Shown: piece after piece, positions 60,128 to 64,000 of the stretch | How positions within the stretch are numbered: position 1 is the first letter of the stretch | Layout: every line of letters begins with the position of its first letter | DNA from: Kitasatospora aureofaciens | GTDB lineage: Bacteria > Actinomycetota > Actinomycetes > Streptomycetales > Streptomycetaceae | Assembly: GCF_001188955.3 (NCBI RefSeq) | Contig: NZ_JPRF03000065.1 | Span: forward strand, 124,001 to 188,000 | Reading direction: 5' to 3' | DNA: 64,000 nucleotides | Notes under the pieces: generated by a model | Databases searched by the model: none | The model's input: only the letters and a program-made list of their open reading frames with translations | Told to the model about the DNA's origin: nothing | Position numbers and translations under genes: made by a program

Positions 60128-61420
60128 ATGATGCCGCCCACGTCACAGCCGCCGGAGCCGTCGCCGGTGCCGCCGTCGGAGTCCCCGTCGGGGGCGTCGC
60201 CGCCGTCGCTGTCGTCGTCGTCGCCGTCGCCAGGTGGGCCGCCCGAGCCCTGGCGCCCGCCGTGGGTGCGCGCCGCCCGGGCGGGCCTGCCGGTGGGGCT
60301 GGCGGCGGTGGTCGCGCTGGTCCAGGTGGTCGGTTCGGGCTTCGCCGCGCGGCACCAGGGCGAACGGGTCCCGCTGGACGCCTTCGGCTACCTGCTGCTG
60401 CTGGTCGGCCCGGCCCTGCTGGTGCTGCGCGGCCGCCGGCCGGTCGCGGCGGTGGCGGGGACGTCGGTGGTCACCGCCGCGTACCTGGCCGCCGGGTACC
60501 CGTACGGGCCGGTCTTCGCGAGCTGGGTGATCGCCTGCTGCTCGGCGATCGGCCGCGGGCACCGCCGGGCGGCGTGGGCGGGGGTCGGCGGGGTGTACCT
60601 GGTGCACGTGCTGGCCACCTTCGTCCTGCCGGACGGCTGGCAGCGCGCGCCGCGGTCGAAGTTCGTCTGGCAGGAGGAACTCGGGCTGCTGGCCTGGCTG
60701 TTGCTGGTGCTGGCGATCGCCGAACTGCTCCGCTTCCGGCGCGAGCGGATCGCCGCCCACCGGGCCTACCGGCAGCAGCTGGATCAGCGCCGGGCCAACG
60801 AGGAACGGCTGAAGATGGCTCGGGAGTTGCACGACATCCTGGCGCACAGCCTGTCGCTGATCAACATCCAGGCCGGGGTCGCGCTGGCGCTGCTGGACCG
60901 GCGGCCGGAGGAGGCCCGTACCGCGCTGGTCACCATCAAGTCGACCAGCAAGGAGGCGCTCGGTGAGGTCCGCCAGGTGCTCGCCACGCTGCGCGGGCCC
61001 GGGGAGGCGCCGCGCGGGCCCGCTCCGGGGCTGGGGCGGCTGGACGAACTCACCGAGCAGGCCGACCGGGTGGGCCTGGCGGTCGAGGTGCTGGAGGACG
61101 GTGAGCGCCGCCCGCTGTCCGCCACCGTCGACCTCACCGCCTTCCGGATCGTCCAGGAGGCGCTGACGAACGTCATCCGCCACTCGGTGGCCCGGGAGGC
61201 GGTCGTGGTGCTGGACTGGCGGGACGCCGCCGTGCTGGTGGTCCGGGTCGAGGACCCGGGGCCCGGGGTGGTCGGCGACGCCGGCGGGTCCGGCAGCGGA
61301 CTGGTCGGGATGCGGGAACGGGCGGCCGCGTTCGGTGGCACCATCACGGCGGGACCGCTGCCGGGCGGCGGCTTCCGGGTCCGGGCGGAGCTGCCGACAC
61401 CGAAGGCGGAGAGCGATTGA
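60128..61420 (+). CDS. Sensor histidine kinase (HisKA_3 type)
   Basis: A 430-residue kinase. A Pro/Ser-rich N-terminus (1-45) precedes about five to six hydrophobic helices (55-205), then the HisKA_3 domain with His235 in ARELHDILAHSLSLINIQA, and the HATPase domain (FRIVQEALTNVIRHS and GSGLVGMRERAA). It lacks an extracellular sensor domain, as in the LiaS/DesK group. Start ATG 60128, with an alternative ATG one codon later. It overlaps the response regulator gene by 4 nt. Confidence 0.93.
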   Translation: MMPPTSQPPEPSPVPPSESPSGASPPSLSSSSPSPGGPPEPWRPPWVRAARAGLPVGLAAVVALVQVVGSGFAARHQGERVPLDAFGYLLLLVGPALLVLRGRRPVAAVAGTSVVTAAYLAAGYPYGPVFASWVIACCSAIGRGHRRAAWAGVGGVYLVHVLATFVLPDGWQRAPRSKFVWQEELGLLAWLLLVLAIAELLRFRRERIAAHRAYRQQLDQRRANEERLKMARELHDILAHSLSLINIQAGVALALLDRRPEEARTALVTIKSTSKEALGEVRQVLATLRGPGEAPRGPAPGLGRLDELTEQADRVGLAVEVLEDGERRPLSATVDLTAFRIVQEALTNVIRHSVAREAVVVLDWRDAAVLVVRVEDPGPGVVGDAGGSGSGLVGMRERAAAFGGTITAGPLPGGGFRVRAELPTPKAESD

Positions 61421-62094
61421 TTCGGGTACTGCTGGCGGATGACCAACTGCTGGTCCGGGCGGGCTTCCGGGCCCTGCTGGACCTCCAGGACGACCTCACC
61501 GTGGTCGGCGAGGCGGACGACGGCGAGGCGGCGGTGCGGCTCGCCCGCGAACTGGTGCCGGACGTCGTGCTGATGGATGTCCGGATGCCCCGGATGGACG
61601 GGCTGGAGGCGACCAGGAGGATCGCCGAGGACCCGGCGCTGTCCTCCGTACGGGTGGTCGTGCTGACCACCTTCGAGCTGGACGAGTACGTCTTCGAGGC
61701 ACTCCGGTCGGGTGCGGCGGGCTTTCTGGTCAAGGACACCGAGCCGGCCGACCTGCTGCGGGCGGTCCGGGTCGCGGTGGCCGGGGACGCGCTGCTCTCG
61801 CCGGGCGTGACCAGGCGGCTGATCGGCGAGTTCGCGGCCCGTTCGAAGGGGCCGGAGACGGCTCCGGAGGGGCTCACGGACGTCTCGGTGCTGACCGAGC
61901 GGGAGCGCGAGGTGCTGGCGCTGGTCGGGATGGGGCTGTCCAACGAGGAGATCGCCCGGCGGCTGGTGGTCAGCCCGCTGACGGCCAAGACGCACGTCAG
62001 CCGGGCGATGGTGAAGCTCGGGGCGCGGGACCGGGCGCAACTGGTGGTGCTGGCCTACGAGTCGGGGCTGGTGCGGCCGGGCTGGCTGGGCTGA
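61417..62094 (+). CDS. NarL/LuxR-type response regulator
   Basis: A 225-residue response regulator: receiver with Asp8/Asp9, phospho-acceptor Asp54 in LMDVRMP and Lys in FLVKDTEP; LuxR-type helix-turn-helix from LTEREREVLALVGMGLSNEE to the C-terminus. It starts at TTG 61417, overlapping the kinase stop (TTGA). The matching dyad upstream of the downstream transporter operon suggests that this is the regulator of that operon. Confidence 0.94.
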   Translation: MIRVLLADDQLLVRAGFRALLDLQDDLTVVGEADDGEAAVRLARELVPDVVLMDVRMPRMDGLEATRRIAEDPALSSVRVVVLTTFELDEYVFEALRSGAAGFLVKDTEPADLLRAVRVAVAGDALLSPGVTRRLIGEFAARSKGPETAPEGLTDVSVLTEREREVLALVGMGLSNEEIARRLVVSPLTAKTHVSRAMVKLGARDRAQLVVLAYESGLVRPGWLG

Positions 62095-62171
62095 CGGGGC
62101 AGTCGGAGCAGTCGGCGGGGTGGGGCCGGCTCCCCGCGGCTACTCCCGGCCCGGCGTGTCGCAGGACGGCC

Positions 62172-62188
62172 GTACTCTCTGGGGAGTA
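62172..62188. promoter_or_regulatory. Candidate response regulator operator upstream of the SHOCT-ABC operon
   Basis: GTACTC-N5-GGAGTA, the same half-sites and spacing as at 60051-60067. It lies about 110 bp before the SHOCT protein start, between the regulator and transporter genes. Confidence 0.65.
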
Positions 62189-62299
62189 TCCCAACTGCCG
62201 CTGCTGGTAGGACGCGTGATGAGACCCCTCGGCGGGACGCTCAAGGCACCTCGGGAAGACCCCGGGGCCGTGGAGCCGACCGCGAGGAGATGAACCACG

Positions 62300-62602
62300 A
62301 TGTACACACAACTGGCAGATTGGCACGGGCCGGGCGCCTGGATCCTGCTGGTGCCCCTGTTCTGGATCGCCGTGGTGGTTCTGGTGATCACGATGCTGCG
62401 CCGGTCGGTGTGGCGGCGGTACGGCGCCTGCGGGTTCGGGACCGGGTTCGGCGCCGGGGCCCCGGGCGTGGTGGAGCACCCGCTCGCCGTCCTGGGCCGC
62501 CGTTTCGCAGAAGGCGACATCGACGCCGAGGAGTACCGCGCCAAGCGGGCCGTGCTGACGGAGCCGACGAAGGACGTCCCCGGGGGCGGTGGCGCCAGGT
62601 GA
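62300..62602 (+). CDS. SHOCT domain membrane protein
   Basis: A 100-residue protein with one membrane helix (ILLVPLFWIAVVVLVITM, residues 15-32) and a C-terminal SHOCT motif (HPLAVLGRRFAEGDIDAEEY). SHOCT domains mediate oligomer contacts in membrane stress proteins. Start ATG 62300. Its stop overlaps the ABC ATPase start by 4 nt (GTGA). It is likely an accessory of the transporter. Confidence 0.85.
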   Translation: MYTQLADWHGPGAWILLVPLFWIAVVVLVITMLRRSVWRRYGACGFGTGFGAGAPGVVEHPLAVLGRRFAEGDIDAEEYRAKRAVLTEPTKDVPGGGGAR

Positions 62603-63354
62603 CCACCCTCGACGTCGTAAGGGGCACCGCCGCGCGGGTCGCCGACGCCGTGAAGATCTACGGCGTCGGCGGCACCGAGGTCCGGGCGCTGGACCACGTG
62701 ACGGTGGAGTTCCCGGCCGGGCGGTTCACCGCGATCATGGGGCCGTCCGGCTCGGGCAAGTCCACCCTGATGCACTGCGCGGCCGGGCTGGACACGCTCA
62801 CCGCCGGCAGCGCCTGGATCGGCGACGCCGAACTCGGCTCGCTGAACGACCGGCGGCTCACCCTGCTGCGCCGGGAGCGGATCGGCTTCGTGTTCCAGGC
62901 CTTCAACCTGGTGCCGACGCTCACCGTCCGGGAGAACATCACCCTGCCGCTGGACCTCGCCGGGGCCGCTCCCGACCAGGCCTGGCTGGAGTCGCTGATC
63001 GAGGTCGTCGGCCTCGGTGACCGGCTGCAGCACCGCCCGAGCGAGCTCTCCGGCGGCCAGCAGCAGCGGGTCGCCGTGGCCCGGGCGCTGGCAGGGCGCC
63101 CCCAGGTGGTCTTCGCCGACGAGCCGACCGGCAACCTCGACTCCCGTACCGGCACCGAGGTGCTCGGCCTGCTGCGCCGCGCGGTGGACGAGATGGGGCA
63201 GGCCGTGGTCATGGTCACCCACGATCCGACGGCGGCCGGTTTCGCCGACGAGGCGCTGTTCCTCGCCGACGGCCGACTGGTGGACCGGATGGAGCGGCCG
63301 ACCGCCGCCTCGGTGCTGGACCGGATGAAGGCCTTCGAACGGAGGCGGTCATGA
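62599..63354 (+). CDS. ABC transporter ATP-binding protein (MacB/LolD type)
   Basis: A 251-residue ATPase. Walker A GPSGSGKS, Q-loop FVFQAFNLVPTLTV, signature LSGGQQQRVA, Walker B VVFADEPTGNLDS and switch His in VMVTHD are all visible; the Q-loop and EPTGNLDS phrase are typical of MacB/LolD/FtsE-type exporters. GTG 62599 overlaps the SHOCT stop, and its own stop overlaps the permease ATG (ATGA). Confidence 0.95.
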   Translation: MTTLDVVRGTAARVADAVKIYGVGGTEVRALDHVTVEFPAGRFTAIMGPSGSGKSTLMHCAAGLDTLTAGSAWIGDAELGSLNDRRLTLLRRERIGFVFQAFNLVPTLTVRENITLPLDLAGAAPDQAWLESLIEVVGLGDRLQHRPSELSGGQQQRVAVARALAGRPQVVFADEPTGNLDSRTGTEVLGLLRRAVDEMGQAVVMVTHDPTAAGFADEALFLADGRLVDRMERPTAASVLDRMKAFERRRS

Positions 63355-64000
63355 CGTCGGTGACCTTCCGGCTCAGCCTGCGCTCGCTGCGCGCCCACAA
63401 GCGTCGGCTGGCCGGCACCCTGCTCTCCATCCTGCTCGGCGTCAGCTTCCTGACCGGCACGATGGTGCTCGGGGACACCCTGCGCGCCAACTTCGACACC
63501 CTCTTCGCCGACGCCAACGCGGGCACCGACGTGGTGGTCCGCAGCGCCGACGTCCTGGACTCCCCCGGCTCGGCCGGCGGGGTGCGGGCCCCGGTCGACG
63601 TCGCACTCGCCGACCGGCTGCGCACGATCCCCGGAGTGGCGGCCGCCGAGCCGTCCGTCCAGGGCGCGGGCCAACTCGTCGGCAGCGACGGCAAACCGAT
63701 CGGAGGCCAGGGCCCGCCCACCCTGGCGGGCAACTGGCTCACCGACGGTCGGCTGAACCCCTACCGGCTGGCCGAGGGCCGGGCACCGGCCGCCCCGGGC
63801 GAGGTGGTGATCAACCGGGGCGCGGCGAAGACGGGTGGGCTGTACGTCGGCTCGACCACCGTGCTGCGCACCCCCGATCCGGTGCCGGTCACCGTCGTCG
63901 GCATCGCCACCTTCGGGGCGAACGCGGACGGCATGGGGCCGAGCACCTTCACCGCCATGACCTTCACGGACGCCGAGCACCACCTCACGCCCAAGGGCGC
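63351..64000 (+). CDS. FtsX-like ABC transporter permease (partial, 5' end)
   Basis: The first 216 residues of a MacB/FtsX-type permease: a basic N-terminus (LRSLRAHKRRLAGTLLSILLG), a first helix, then an extracytoplasmic MacB-PCD domain with ANAGTDVVVRSADVLD and a GLYVGSTTVLRTPDPVP segment. The gene runs past the window end; the missing part should contain more helices and a second FtsX domain. It pairs with the ATPase just upstream (ATGA). Confidence 0.9.
   Translation, partial: MTSVTFRLSLRSLRAHKRRLAGTLLSILLGVSFLTGTMVLGDTLRANFDTLFADANAGTDVVVRSADVLDSPGSAGGVRAPVDVALADRLRTIPGVAAAEPSVQGAGQLVGSDGKPIGGQGPPTLAGNWLTDGRLNPYRLAEGRAPAAPGEVVINRGAAKTGGLYVGSTTVLRTPDPVPVTVVGIATFGANADGMGPSTFTAMTFTDAEHHLTPKG

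Overview
The window is a GC-rich actinomycete chromosome segment, almost certainly from Streptomycetaceae (Streptomyces or Kitasatospora). The evidence is the codon bias, the many GTG starts, the DUF3145-fabF-acpP-fabH-fabD-fasR block, the aceE/DUF3052/peroxiredoxin block (the same three genes are grouped in mycobacteria), several TerD paralogs, DUF1023 secreted hydrolases, and NarL-type two-component systems. All assignments come from reading the sequence; no database search was run.

Layout. 1-5.9 kb: type II fatty-acid synthesis genes, their activator FasR, and DUF3145. 6-20 kb: ordinary accessory genes (pirin, serine hydrolase, MerR with an aldo/keto reductase, a WYL regulator facing a DinB-like protein, two DUF1023 hydrolases around a YjbR protein and an acyltransferase, a two-component system, a TetR/MFS pair). 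20-24.6 kb: pyruvate dehydrogenase E1, DUF3052 and an AhpE-type peroxiredoxin. 24.8-36.2 kb: a Ter stress locus with four TerD-type proteins, a TerC-like DUF475 membrane protein, and the biosynthetic arm (HpcH/HpaI-type lyase, a four-domain PRTase_2-TRSP-PRTase_1-PELOTA fusion, a HAD phosphatase). 36.2-38 kb: zinc-ribbon and coiled-coil proteins. 38.0-41.65 kb: a 3.6 kb islet in tRNA-Val(UAC), bounded by a 36-nt repeat of the tRNA 3' end and holding a decayed integrase, an HTH/membrane protein and a lipoprotein L,D-transpeptidase.

42.5-55.9 kb holds the most interesting system: a one-strand RiPP (ribosomally made, post-translationally modified peptide) gene cluster. Four short precursor genes (59, 59, 56 and 61 codons), not obvious among longer overlapping frames, encode acidic leaders followed by Ser/Thr-rich tails with a shared TASCP motif. 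Around them are a split LanB dehydratase (glutamylation protein plus a separate SpaB_C-type protein), a YcaO cyclodehydratase, a small ThiF-like protein, an E1-like/SagB dehydrogenase fusion, a second nitroreductase-like protein, and a PqqD-M50 membrane protease. An ABC exporter, a small membrane protein and a winged-helix regulator follow, and a SigE-family sigma factor is divergent. There is no LanC and only one SpaB_C-type protein, so the set fits an azole- and dehydroamino-acid-bearing linear peptide (goadsporin-like logic) better than a lanthipeptide or a classical thiopeptide.

56-64 kb: a VIT-family transporter, a ClpC-like AAA+ chaperone, and a two-component system followed by a SHOCT protein and a MacB/FtsX-type ABC transporter that runs off the window. 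A matching GTACTC-N5-GGAGTA element lies upstream of both the two-component operon and the transporter operon, suggesting a single regulon.
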